This document shows positions 8,473-15,612 of a DNA stretch of 64,000 nucleotides, piece by piece. Every line of letters begins with the position of its first letter. Position 1 is the first letter of the stretch. Below the pieces are notes generated by a model. The model ran no database searches. It saw only the letters and a list, made by a program, of their open reading frames with translations, and was not told the DNA's origin. This stretch comes from Arthrobacter sp. S39 (GTDB lineage: Bacteria; Actinomycetota; Actinomycetes; Actinomycetales; Micrococcaceae): positions 248,001 to 312,000 of the forward strand of contig NZ_SIHX01000006.1 in NCBI RefSeq assembly GCF_004320525.1, given 5' to 3'. The translations under genes and the position numbers were made by a program.

Positions 8473-9786
8473 CTACTCTTTGACGGAAAGCCCGTTTTGC
8501 TTGAGTCCGGCCACTGTTGCCGCCTGGGCCGTATTGACGGCCTCCAGAACCGTGCCGCCGGTGCTGAGGTTGCCGTAAGCGTCCTTGAGGGCCGTGTTGG
8601 TGAGGTCCCAGCTGGGGCCCCACTGCCAGTCCGGGCTGACTGTGGTGTAGGCCTTGTTGAAGACGGCGTAGATATCGTTGCCGAAGTAGCTCGCGTCGTA
8701 GGCCTGCTGTGCCACGGGAGTCAGGCCCGGGAAGGCGAGGAACGCCGAGCCGGTGTTTCCGCGCGCCTTGATGGCTTCCTCGTCTGTGGTGAGGAACTCG
8801 ATGAACTTGGCGGCGGCTGCCGGGTTCTTGCTGCTCTTGGTGACGTTGAAGCTCGAGCCGCCGTAGAAGGCGCCGGCCGGTGTGCCCCAGTTGGGCATTT
8901 CGGCGGCAATCCACTGGCCCTTCTGTCCGCTCGCTTCAGTGCGCTTCTGGATGCCCGTGGCGCTCCAGTTCGCGCCAATGACGCCGACTACCGTGCCGTT
9001 CGCCAGGTCGAGGCTCCACTCATCGCTGTAGGCCTGGGTGACCTTGACGAGCTTGTCGTCGATCAGCTTCTGCCAGTAGCCGGCAACCTTCTTGGTGGCG
9101 TCGTCGTTCACGCCGACCTTCCAGCTGTCGCCCGAGGTACCGAACCATTTGGCCCCGGCCTGCCAGGCGAGCGCAGCGGTGGCGGGTACCTGGTTGGGGT
9201 TGAAGCTGGCCAGGTAGGCGTTGGGAGCCACCGCCTTGAGCTTTCGTGCCGCCGCTTCGAATTCCTGCCAGGTCTTCGGGACCTCGACGCCGGCCTTGGC
9301 CAGCATGTCCTGGCGGTAGTACATGACCATGGGAGCCGCGTCATACGGCAGGCCATAAGTCTTATCGCCGAATTGGACCATGCCCCGGATTTCGCCGGCG
9401 AGCTTGTCCACGGTGGCGGATTTGTCGATCAGTCCGTCCAGCGGCTGCACCTGGCCGTTGCTGACGAACTGCGGCAGCTGCGGGTACTCGATGGTGGAGA
9501 CGTCGGGGCCGTTTCCCGCGGTGATGGCCGTGGACAGCTTGGCGTAGCCGCCGCTGTCCGCGTTGGGGATCGTTTCGAAGGTGACCTTGATCTTGCTTTG
9601 GCTGGCGTTGAACGCGGCAGCCACTTTGTCCATGCCCGCAAGGGCTGACCAGAAGGTGATGGTGCCCGAGGGATCCTCGGTGGGTGTGGGGACCGCGGAC
9701 GGCGTGGGGCCGGTTCCGCAGGCTGCCAGCAGCAGTGCGCTGGTGGCCAGGCTAGCCGCCCCCATGAGCAGATTGCGACGCTTCAT
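8473..9786 (-). CDS. Extracellular solute-binding lipoprotein (CUT1 family)
   Basis: 437 residues. A lipoprotein signal with lipobox LLAAC places the mature N-terminal Cys at about residue 22. A Pro/Thr-rich linker follows, then a type 1 sugar-binding domain with the typical start GTITFWSALAGMDKVAAAFN. AAGGGAGA precedes the ATG. It is the first gene of the importer operon and delivers substrate to the two permeases. It is probably induced when the regulator at 9947 leaves the repeats at 9864-9899. Substrate is unknown; the hydroxyacid dehydrogenase, ROK kinase and isomerase suggest a sugar or sugar acid. Confidence 0.9.
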   Translation of the reverse strand: MKRRNLLMGAASLATSALLLAACGTGPTPSAVPTPTEDPSGTITFWSALAGMDKVAAAFNASQSKIKVTFETIPNADSGGYAKLSTAITAGNGPDVSTIEYPQLPQFVSNGQVQPLDGLIDKSATVDKLAGEIRGMVQFGDKTYGLPYDAAPMVMYYRQDMLAKAGVEVPKTWQEFEAAARKLKAVAPNAYLASFNPNQVPATAALAWQAGAKWFGTSGDSWKVGVNDDATKKVAGYWQKLIDDKLVKVTQAYSDEWSLDLANGTVVGVIGANWSATGIQKRTEASGQKGQWIAAEMPNWGTPAGAFYGGSSFNVTKSSKNPAAAAKFIEFLTTDEEAIKARGNTGSAFLAFPGLTPVAQQAYDASYFGNDIYAVFNKAYTTVSPDWQWGPSWDLTNTALKDAYGNLSTGGTVLEAVNTAQAATVAGLKQNGLSVKE

Positions 9787-9863
9787 TGTTCTCCCTTGAA
9801 ATCCACGATGCGAAGGTGGGATGTGGTCGGTGCCACATGCTGTATTTCAATGAAACACGCAAA

Positions 9864-9899
9864 CTTGAACAAAGCCAACGAAGTGAACAGTAGTGAACA
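9864..9899 (-). promoter_or_regulatory. Stepped direct-repeat operator of the ABC operon
   Basis: Read on the minus strand: TGTTCACT (9899), TGTTCACT (9889), a degenerate CGTTGGCT (9880) and TGTTCAAG (9871), with steps of 10, 9 and 9 bp. This is the arrangement seen at 143-169 and 11119-11145. It lies 78-113 bp before the binding-protein start. Confidence 0.65.
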
Positions 9900-9946
9900 T
9901 AATGGGGTGTTCGTTGCCTTTGATCGCTAGGATCGCCCCGTTGCCA

Positions 9947-11101
9947 CTAGCTGGCCGTCGAATCCCTGACAACCAAAGTGGGGGACAGGATGACCCGCTG
10001 GAGCGCGAGGCTCGAGACCCGCCGGGGGCCCAGGCGGTTGAGGCACATTTGTACGGCGTGGTAGCCGACATCGAACTTCGGCGGGGCAACGGCGCTCATG
10101 GGCACGGACCCGAATGACGCGATTTCATCGTCATAGGCCACCAGCGCAAGATCCCCCGGAACGTGGAGCCCCCTGGCCTCGCAGAGGTCGGCAAACATCA
10201 GCGCGTCCTCGTCATTGTGGACGATGGCGGCAGTCGCCCCGGCGCCTACGAAACCGCTCACGATGCGGTCCAACTCCTGACGGAGCGTCTCTGGGTCGTT
10301 CGCCGCAAGCGATATGGCGCGTGTCAGGGCGGCGTCGTGCGGCAACCCCGCCGCCTGCATGGCTAAGCGGTAACCGTCGCTGACGGGGGCTGACGTGGGA
10401 CTGCTTTCGCGCACGCACAGCGCTATTTTCCGGTGGCCCAGGGACACAAGATGGTTGACAGCCAACTCCGCCCCCCGCACATGGTCACTCCGCACGGACT
10501 CCAGACGGCCCTCGTCCATGACCCCGTCGATCGAGCGCTCGACGACGATCACGGGGACTTCGGCAGATGCCAGCAGGCCCAGGGTGGCTGTGTTGGCGAG
10601 GGATTCGCCGCTGGGTGTCACCAGCAGTCCGTCGACACCGCTTTTCAGCAGCCGTTGAATTTGGCGTTGCTCTTCGGCGGCGGAGTAGTTCGAGACCCCC
10701 AGGACCAGCCTGACTCCCAACTCCTGGGCTGCCGTCTCCGCGCCCCTGATGATCCCGGGAAAGTAGTACCTGGCCGTGGGCACGATCATGCCGATGGTGG
10801 CCAGCGGTCGCTGCCGGCCGGACGGCCCGGTGCCACTTCCGGCCGAAGCCGGAGTCCCCGGGCCCCGCACGCCTTGACTGGTGTTTCCGTGGCCCTGACC
10901 CGCGGGACCCCGGGCGGCGCCCGTTCCTGCCACTGCACCGCCATGGACCCGCTGAAGCAAGCCCTGGCCGTCAAGGAAGGCAAGATCGCGCCGGACGGTC
11001 ATGCCCGAGATTCCCAGCCTCTTTGCAAACTCGGCCGCGTTCAATGATCCGCGGAGCGCCAGCTCGCGAAGGATCTGATTTTGCCTGTCCTCAGTCAACA
11101 C
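9947..11101 (-). CDS. Hybrid regulator: DeoR-type HTH with LacI-type sensor domain
   Basis: 384 residues from a GTG at 11101. Residues 1-55 form a DeoR-type winged helix (QNQILRELALRGSLNAAEFA, then GISGMTVRRDLAFLDGQGLL). A Gly/Pro-rich linker of about 45 residues follows, then a periplasmic-binding-protein-like effector domain beginning ATIGMIVPTARYYFPGIIRG and ending like LacI proteins. DeoR members normally carry a sugar-phosphate-binding isomerase-like domain, so free ligand rather than phosphorylated sugar is probably sensed. It is divergent from the isomerase gene, and its own promoter region carries the repeat operator at 11119-11145, implying autoregulation. Confidence 0.85.
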   Translation of the reverse strand: MLTEDRQNQILRELALRGSLNAAEFAKRLGISGMTVRRDLAFLDGQGLLQRVHGGAVAGTGAARGPAGQGHGNTSQGVRGPGTPASAGSGTGPSGRQRPLATIGMIVPTARYYFPGIIRGAETAAQELGVRLVLGVSNYSAAEEQRQIQRLLKSGVDGLLVTPSGESLANTATLGLLASAEVPVIVVERSIDGVMDEGRLESVRSDHVRGAELAVNHLVSLGHRKIALCVRESSPTSAPVSDGYRLAMQAAGLPHDAALTRAISLAANDPETLRQELDRIVSGFVGAGATAAIVHNDEDALMFADLCEARGLHVPGDLALVAYDDEIASFGSVPMSAVAPPKFDVGYHAVQMCLNRLGPRRVSSLALQRVILSPTLVVRDSTAS

Positions 11102-11118
11102 CGGAGTGCCATCCTTAG

Positions 11119-11145
11119 TGTTTAGTTTTGTGCACTTTGTTCACC
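11119..11145 (+). promoter_or_regulatory. Stepped direct-repeat operator between regulator and isomerase
   Basis: TGTTTAGT (11119), TGTGCACT (11129) and TGTTCACC (11138), with steps of 10 and 9 bp, exactly as at 143-169. The two sites also agree between the repeats (AGTTTTGTGCA is common to both). It sits between the divergent regulator and isomerase genes and so can control both. Confidence 0.65.
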
Positions 11146-11268
11146 ATGAACTACATACGACATATTGTGAGGAGTCAAGACACCCGCACGAAACTGCTCA
11201 ATTGAGGACGATGTTCGTTGTGCAATCGGAGGACTCACCTCACCCGAACCCGAAGGGGACGTGCCCAC

Positions 11269-12057
11269 ATGACGCAAACAGGAATTAGTTTGGGCCTTTG
11301 CTCCGTGACCCTTCGGGCACTCAGCATTGACGACGTCGTACGAACCGCTGCCGTTGCCGGGGTGGCCGGAATCGAGTGGGGTTCCGATGTGCATGTCCAC
11401 GACGCCGCCTCCGCGGCGTATGCCCGAACTGCGACGGAGGCGGCCGGGCTTAGCGTCCTGTCCCTCGGGTCTTATTACCGTGCCGGATCATTCGGCGATT
11501 TTGGGGGCGTTCTGGCCCTCGCAGCGGAACTCGGAGCATCCAGGATCCGGATCTGGGCCGGCGACGTGGGTTCTGCCGAGGCCACAGGGGCGCAATGGGA
11601 CGCCGTCGTCGAGGACACGCAGCGGATCGCAGGTCTCGCCACCGCGCGGGGCGCAGGCCTGGCCTTCGAGTATCACGGCGGCACTCTGACTGATTCGTCC
11701 GCGACCACGCTCGAACTCCTTCGCCGCGTCGACCGGCGCGCCGTCGGCACGTATTGGCAGCCGGCCGTCGGCCTGGACGACGGGCAAGCCCTCGAGTCGC
11801 TGAGCCAGGTGATCGGGCAGATAGTGGGCGTCCACTGCTTCTCGTGGTGGCCGAACGCGGAACGGCTGCCGCTGGCAGCCCGAACGCAGCTGTGGCAGGG
11901 CGTTTCCAACGTCCTGCACGCCCACGGCAGAGACCTGGACGTCATGCTGGAGTTCGTCGTCGGCGACCTGCCGGCGAACGTGATCACTGACGCAGCATTC
12001 CTCATAGACGCCTTAGGTTGCAGCGGCAGGCAAACGACGCCGGCCGGCCATCTTTGA
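11269..12057 (+). CDS. Sugar phosphate isomerase/epimerase (TIM barrel), altered C-terminus
   Basis: 262 residues from the ATG at 11269 (AAGGGG about 11 nt upstream). It belongs to the xylose-isomerase-like/AP-endonuclease-2 family: opening GISLGLCSVTLRAL, metal-site acidic and His residues around GIEWGSDVHVHD, LAFEYHGGTLTD, VGTYWQP, VGVHCFSWW and VMLEFVVGD. It probably isomerises or epimerises the imported sugar. The last ten residues (GRQTTPAGHL) and the stop come from a GC-rich hairpin that belongs to a purU 3' end (see 12034-12128), so the native end was replaced by recombination. The barrel itself looks complete. Confidence 0.75.
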   Translation: MTQTGISLGLCSVTLRALSIDDVVRTAAVAGVAGIEWGSDVHVHDAASAAYARTATEAAGLSVLSLGSYYRAGSFGDFGGVLALAAELGASRIRIWAGDVGSAEATGAQWDAVVEDTQRIAGLATARGAGLAFEYHGGTLTDSSATTLELLRRVDRRAVGTYWQPAVGLDDGQALESLSQVIGQIVGVHCFSWWPNAERLPLAARTQLWQGVSNVLHAHGRDLDVMLEFVVGDLPANVITDAAFLIDALGCSGRQTTPAGHL

Positions 12058-12128
12058 AAAGTGACCGGCGGGCGTCGTCCGCTGCGAAAGGACGTTACGG
12101 CAGCACCACGGTCCTGTTCCCGTGCAGG
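12034..12128 (-). repeat. purU 3'-end plus terminator module, copy A
   Basis: On the minus strand this holds the last codons of a formyltetrahydrofolate deformylase-like gene (GNRTVVLP, TAA at 12097-12095) and then a GC-rich stem with 14-bp arms and one mismatch (12034-12047 and 12065-12078). A hand alignment with 44303-44397 gives about 77 matches in 95 positions without a gap. Both copies sit against a damaged gene. Confidence 0.65.
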
Positions 12129-12148
12129 CCGAGAAAGCTGGACGCAGA

Positions 12149-12298
12149 TCACCACCCGGGGTATTGGAGCGATGCGTAGGTGATCCCAAGCATGGCCAGC
12201 ATGCCAAGAACGCCTACTAACCAACCTTCGATAGTCTTTCGCCGCTTCTTATTGCGTGTGCTGTCAGTATCGCTAAGCAAGGACGAGCTTCCCTTCAT
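12149..12298 (-). CDS. Small single-span membrane protein or remnant
   Basis: A 49-codon ORF: a polar start (MKGSSSLLSDTDS), a basic stretch RNKKRRKT, then a hydrophobic span around WLVGVLGMLAMLGITYA, ending QYPGW. GAAGGGAA overlaps its ATG because the start lies inside the zwf remnant. The hydrophobic part may be the end or start of a lost transporter gene. I do not recognise a family; it may be a chance survivor of the rearrangement. Confidence 0.35.
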   Translation of the reverse strand: MKGSSSLLSDTDSTRNKKRRKTIEGWLVGVLGMLAMLGITYASLQYPGW

Positions 12299-12449
12299 GC
12301 ACGGCCGGCATGAGCTTCTTACGGGCAAGATCCCCGGTCACTCCGAAGAACACCAACGACGACGGACCGGCAACCAGGTTCAGACGACGGTCACGCGGGT
12401 CACGGAGCGGATTTCCAGATCGGGGTGAGCGGACGGGGGTAACTGGCAT
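12273..12449 (-). pseudogene. zwf: 5' remnant of glucose-6-phosphate dehydrogenase (zwf)
   Basis: 58 codons from the ATG at 12449: residues PRSGNPLRDPRDRRL and then GPSSLVFFGVTGDLARKKLM match the N-terminus of Zwf, including the NADP-binding GxxGDLxxKKLMPA motif. Homology stops after MPAV, near 12305, and a foreign stretch ends at TAG (12275-12273). More than 400 residues of the enzyme are missing. It lies downstream of hxlA on the same strand, so the ancestral order was probably hxlB-hxlA-zwf, which fits the oxidative RuMP cycle. Confidence 0.8.
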
Positions 12450-12500
12450 TTGCTGCTTTCTGGGCGGAGGGCAATATCGGGCCGGATACTGCACTACCAG

Positions 12501-12538
12501 ATGCGGCGGCCGGACCCTTCCGGTGCCGACCGCCGCAT
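12501..12538 (-). terminator. Terminator-like hairpin after hxlA
   Basis: Arms ATGCGGCGG (12501-12509) and CCGCCGCAT (12530-12538), extended by three more pairs after one mismatch, 12 bp past the hxlA stop. No clear U-run follows on the minus strand. Confidence 0.5.
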
Positions 12539-12550
12539 CATGCGTGAGGA

Positions 12551-13174
12551 TCAGACGATGGCGGCCTTGAGCTCCTTGGCTGCCAATGCGGGATCAGCTG
12601 CACCGTAAATGGCGCCGCCGGCCACGGCAACCTCGGCGCCGGCCCGCTGGACGGCTTCGATCGTGGAGAGGTTGACGCCGCCGGCCACCGAGAAGGGGAC
12701 GCGTGCTTCGGCACCGGCACTGAGCAGTCCATCCAGGTCGAAGCCGGGCTGGGCCTGCTCGTCCAGTCCTGCGTGGAACTCAACGAACTGGGCGCCAAGG
12801 GCCCGTGCTTCCTTGGCGCGGGTGACCTTGTCCGGCACGCCAATGAGGTCCACGACGATGCCTTTGTTGTGTGCACGGGCCGCCTTCACGGCACCGGCAA
12901 TGGTCGAATCGTCGGCGCTGCCCAGCACGGAGACGAGGTCTGCGCCGGCCTTGAATGCGATGTCGGCCTCAAGTTCTCCGGCATCCATGGTCTTCATGTC
13001 GGCGAAAACGACCTTGTCAGGGTGGGCCTGCTTGACTGCGGTCACAGCCGTAAGGCCGGCTGCCTTGATCAGGGGCGTACCGAGTTCGATGATGTCAACG
13101 TACTCGGCGACCTTGCCGGCCAGCTCAAGCGCGTCTTCGGTGGTCAGGAGGTCCATAGCTACCTGAAGCTTCAT
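12551..13174 (-). CDS. hxlA: 3-hexulose-6-phosphate synthase
   Basis: 207 residues from ATG 13174 (MKLQVAMDLL). It condenses formaldehyde with ribulose 5-phosphate in the ribulose monophosphate pathway. An orotidine-5'-phosphate-decarboxylase-type barrel is seen, with VFADMKTMDAGELEA carrying the Asp-x-Lys-x-x-Asp metal/substrate motif, EFHAGLDEQ, and the phosphate-binding VAGGVN and VAVAGGAIYG. The length is normal. It follows hxlB by 46 bp and forms a two-gene operon. In this setting it most likely detoxifies and assimilates the formaldehyde that leaks from betaine, dimethylglycine and sarcosine demethylation. Confidence 0.92.
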   Translation of the reverse strand: MKLQVAMDLLTTEDALELAGKVAEYVDIIELGTPLIKAAGLTAVTAVKQAHPDKVVFADMKTMDAGELEADIAFKAGADLVSVLGSADDSTIAGAVKAARAHNKGIVVDLIGVPDKVTRAKEARALGAQFVEFHAGLDEQAQPGFDLDGLLSAGAEARVPFSVAGGVNLSTIEAVQRAGAEVAVAGGAIYGAADPALAAKELKAAIV

Positions 13175-13220
13175 GATGTTTCTCTTTCTGTTGGTGTTGG
13201 TAAGGGGTAAAGGAAGAGGT

Positions 13221-13850
13221 TTATTCGAGATTCGCGTGCCGGAGCCAGAGTTCTTCAGCCGGTGCGTCGGTGTCGTTCCAGATGGTTTGGAAAATGGCTT
13301 CGGTGAGGACGAAGAGGACCTGTTCGAAGAGGCTTCCCGAGTATTGGCGGGTGACACTGGAGCCGTGATCCGTCTTTTGTGCGGCGGGTACGATCACCAG
13401 GGAATCCGCCAGATCCGCGAGGCGGGAGTCGGGGTTGGTGGTCACCGCGGCCACACGGGCACCGGCCGCCGCAGCTGTTTCGGCTGCCTTGACCACGCCG
13501 GATGTGGAGCCGGAGCCGGAAGCGACCAGAAGTGCATCGCCGGCGCGGATGGCCGGAGTCGTGGTGTCGCCCGCTACGTGGACGTTGAGGCCGAGATGCA
13601 TCAACCGCATGGCAGCCATGCGGAGGACGAGGCCACTGCGGCCGGCACCGGCGACGAAAACCCTGTCGGCGGAACGGATGGACGCCGTCATGGCTTCCAA
13701 ACGGTCTCCATCGACCCGGGCTGCTGTGCCGCTGATCTCGCCTGCAATGAGGGACAAGTTCTGGAGTATTGCCCCCGCGCTTAGTCGGTCCGATGAACCG
13801 AGTGCTGTTGGACCCACAATTATTTCCTTCGCTCTGTTGGAGGCGTCCAT
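13221..13850 (-). CDS. hxlB: 6-phospho-3-hexuloisomerase
   Basis: 209 residues (SIS-domain isomerase), converting hexulose 6-phosphate to fructose 6-phosphate. Motifs: VFVAGAGRSGLVLRMAAMRL, VASGSGSTSGVV and the C-terminal SLFEQVLFVLTEAI. The ATG at 13850 has a poor ribosome site. A GTG at 13817 with GAAGGA upstream would give a 198-residue protein that starts nearer the usual position, and I consider it at least as likely. It is divergent from the LuxR-type regulator, whose target it probably is. Confidence 0.9.
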   Translation of the reverse strand: MDASNRAKEIIVGPTALGSSDRLSAGAILQNLSLIAGEISGTAARVDGDRLEAMTASIRSADRVFVAGAGRSGLVLRMAAMRLMHLGLNVHVAGDTTTPAIRAGDALLVASGSGSTSGVVKAAETAAAAGARVAAVTTNPDSRLADLADSLVIVPAAQKTDHGSSVTRQYSGSLFEQVLFVLTEAIFQTIWNDTDAPAEELWLRHANLE

Positions 13851-13972
13851 CCATCTGGGATGTATTCCGCCACTAATCCTGCCGCTGCTTTGGTATGGGT
13901 GTAACGCCCACTAAAGATGGTCGTGGCTATACTTTCTGGTAGTTCGTGATCTGCTCCTGCCGAAAGGACCCC

Positions 13973-15301
13973 ATGACCAGCCCGCCAGTGGACAGGCTCC
14001 CGCCCCTCACGCCGCATGGCGGCCCCGCCGTCCCGGCTCTGCCTTGGCCGTTGCTGCAGTCCATCGCGGCGGTGGCGAACGCGCCACTGACCTCCATAGC
14101 GGAAGAACTACGGAAGGCGCTGGATCCTTATCTCGGCAGCAGCGCCCTCGTGATCTTCACGGAGGACTGCACCGGGAGGCCCCAGAAGAAGGCGGGTTTG
14201 GAGAGCATCATTTCAGGCGTGTCCATCGATGAGCTGGACAGCCTCCGTGCTTCCCTCAGCGGGGAGGAACCCTGGGTGGGGGAGGCCGTGATCGCCGCGA
14301 AGGAACGTCCCGTTTTCGCGATGAAGTACCTCTCCAGCAGGGCCTTGCTGGTGCTCACCGACCCTGCTGTGCCCGGCCCTGTGGCCGGTAACGCGGACGC
14401 GGACCTCGACATCGCCAAATACCTCTGGCACCTTGCCGCGCACCGGATTCACGAAAAGGTCGCGGACGCTCCGCCTGCATATTTGTTGGAGTCCAGGGCG
14501 GCGTCAGCTGAACGCCTCCGGGTGACTTCCGAGCTGGTGGACCAGCACGCGACGACGCTTGAGATCGTCGCCGGGGCGCTGAGGTCAACGGCGCTGGACG
14601 ACGCCGCAGCACGTGCAGCAGCCACGGATTTGGTGGCCAAAGCCCTGGTGCGGCTGCGCACGTTGAGTGACAGGACCACGGACCTGATCGAAGAACCGGT
14701 AGCCAAGGCCTTCGAGCGCCTCAGGGAAGACCTTCTTCCGCTGACGCGTTTCAGCGGGGTGGAAGTGCAGTTCGTCGAGCCTCCCCTAAACGGGCGGGCC
14801 CTCCCTGGGGAAGTCGCCCATGCAGCCCGAGCCATCGTGCGGGGCTTGCTGCTGGCCATGCTGGACCAGCCGGAAGTTCGAAGGGTCCGGGCCCAGTGGG
14901 ATTGCGACGGCGAGAATCTGCTGATCAATGTCCGCGACGACGGCGGCGGCACTCTTGCCGCCGACGCATCCAGTTTGGGCAGGTTGGACCGGCGGGTTCA
15001 GGCCCTGGACGGGAAGATGCAGGTAGATGTCATGGCCGGCTGGGGTGCAGATGTCTCCGTGACGCTTCCGTTGGATGCCCCGCAGGCTGCTCCTGCCGAC
15101 GTCAGCGCCTGGAAATTGGGCAGCCGCGAGTTGGAAGTGCTGCAGCACCTGGCATCCGGTCAGCGGAACAGGTCCATCGCAGGCGCCCTCAACATCAGTG
15201 AGAACACGGTCAAGTTCCACGTGGGAAACATCTTCCGGAAGATGGGCGTGACCTCGCGTACGGAGGCAATAGCTCTGGCAAACAGCTTCGGCCTGCGGTG
15301 A
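13973..15301 (+). CDS. LuxR-type regulator with a degenerate histidine-kinase core
   Basis: 442 residues from ATG 13973 (AAAGGA upstream). Residues 25-165 look like a GAF-type sensory region. Residues 178-200 resemble the dimerisation helix of NarL-type sensor kinases, but the 'ELHD' box reads ELVD (187-190), so the phosphoacceptor His is absent. Residues 285-368 resemble the ATPase domain (glycine box VRDDGGG, end GADVSVTLPL), but the Asn of the N-box is not seen. Residues 378-442 are a LuxR/NarL HTH (SRELEVLQHLASGQ, NISENTVKFHVGNIFRKM). It appears to be a one-component regulator built from a kinase fused to its output domain. Being divergent from hxlB, it probably controls the RuMP pair in response to formaldehyde or a related signal. 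Confidence 0.8.
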   Translation: MTSPPVDRLPPLTPHGGPAVPALPWPLLQSIAAVANAPLTSIAEELRKALDPYLGSSALVIFTEDCTGRPQKKAGLESIISGVSIDELDSLRASLSGEEPWVGEAVIAAKERPVFAMKYLSSRALLVLTDPAVPGPVAGNADADLDIAKYLWHLAAHRIHEKVADAPPAYLLESRAASAERLRVTSELVDQHATTLEIVAGALRSTALDDAAARAAATDLVAKALVRLRTLSDRTTDLIEEPVAKAFERLREDLLPLTRFSGVEVQFVEPPLNGRALPGEVAHAARAIVRGLLLAMLDQPEVRRVRAQWDCDGENLLINVRDDGGGTLAADASSLGRLDRRVQALDGKMQVDVMAGWGADVSVTLPLDAPQAAPADVSAWKLGSRELEVLQHLASGQRNRSIAGALNISENTVKFHVGNIFRKMGVTSRTEAIALANSFGLR

Positions 15302-15322
15302 ATTTGAAGCAATACGTTGTCG

Positions 15323-15511
15323 TCAGCGGGGACCGAGGTCGCTGTCAACGTACGAGCCGGGGCGGTTTTCGGTGTCGTGCCGGCAGTTGCAGCCACCATC
15401 CACCTGCAGCCGCACGGTCGCTGGACTCGATGATTCAAGCTGGATATCCACTGACTCCTGTCCGTTCGTGCTGACCCGGAGAATCGGTTCTTGATCGTGG
15501 CGACCGTACAT
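15323..15511 (-). CDS. Small hypothetical protein
   Basis: 62 codons from the ATG at 15511, with AGAGG 8 nt upstream. The product is polar, with a short CNC motif and an acidic/basic C-terminus, and has no membrane span or recognisable domain. It fills the only gene-free stretch between the regulator and the BCCT gene. It may be real, given the ribosome site, but nothing in the sequence gives a function. Confidence 0.4.
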   Translation of the reverse strand: MYGRHDQEPILRVSTNGQESVDIQLESSSPATVRLQVDGGCNCRHDTENRPGSYVDSDLGPR

Positions 15512-15612
15512 GTAATAGCCTCTGCATCTGGGTGGGGGTGTGAGTGTGCCCCGGTGGCACGGGCCGGGAAGCCGCGTGCCGCCGGGGCGGGTTTGTTACT
15601 GATGGTGTGGGT

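Noticed and set aside
12180..12428. 82-codon plus-strand ORF
   Set aside because: It lies opposite the zwf remnant and the small membrane ORF and shows no domain or ribosome site.
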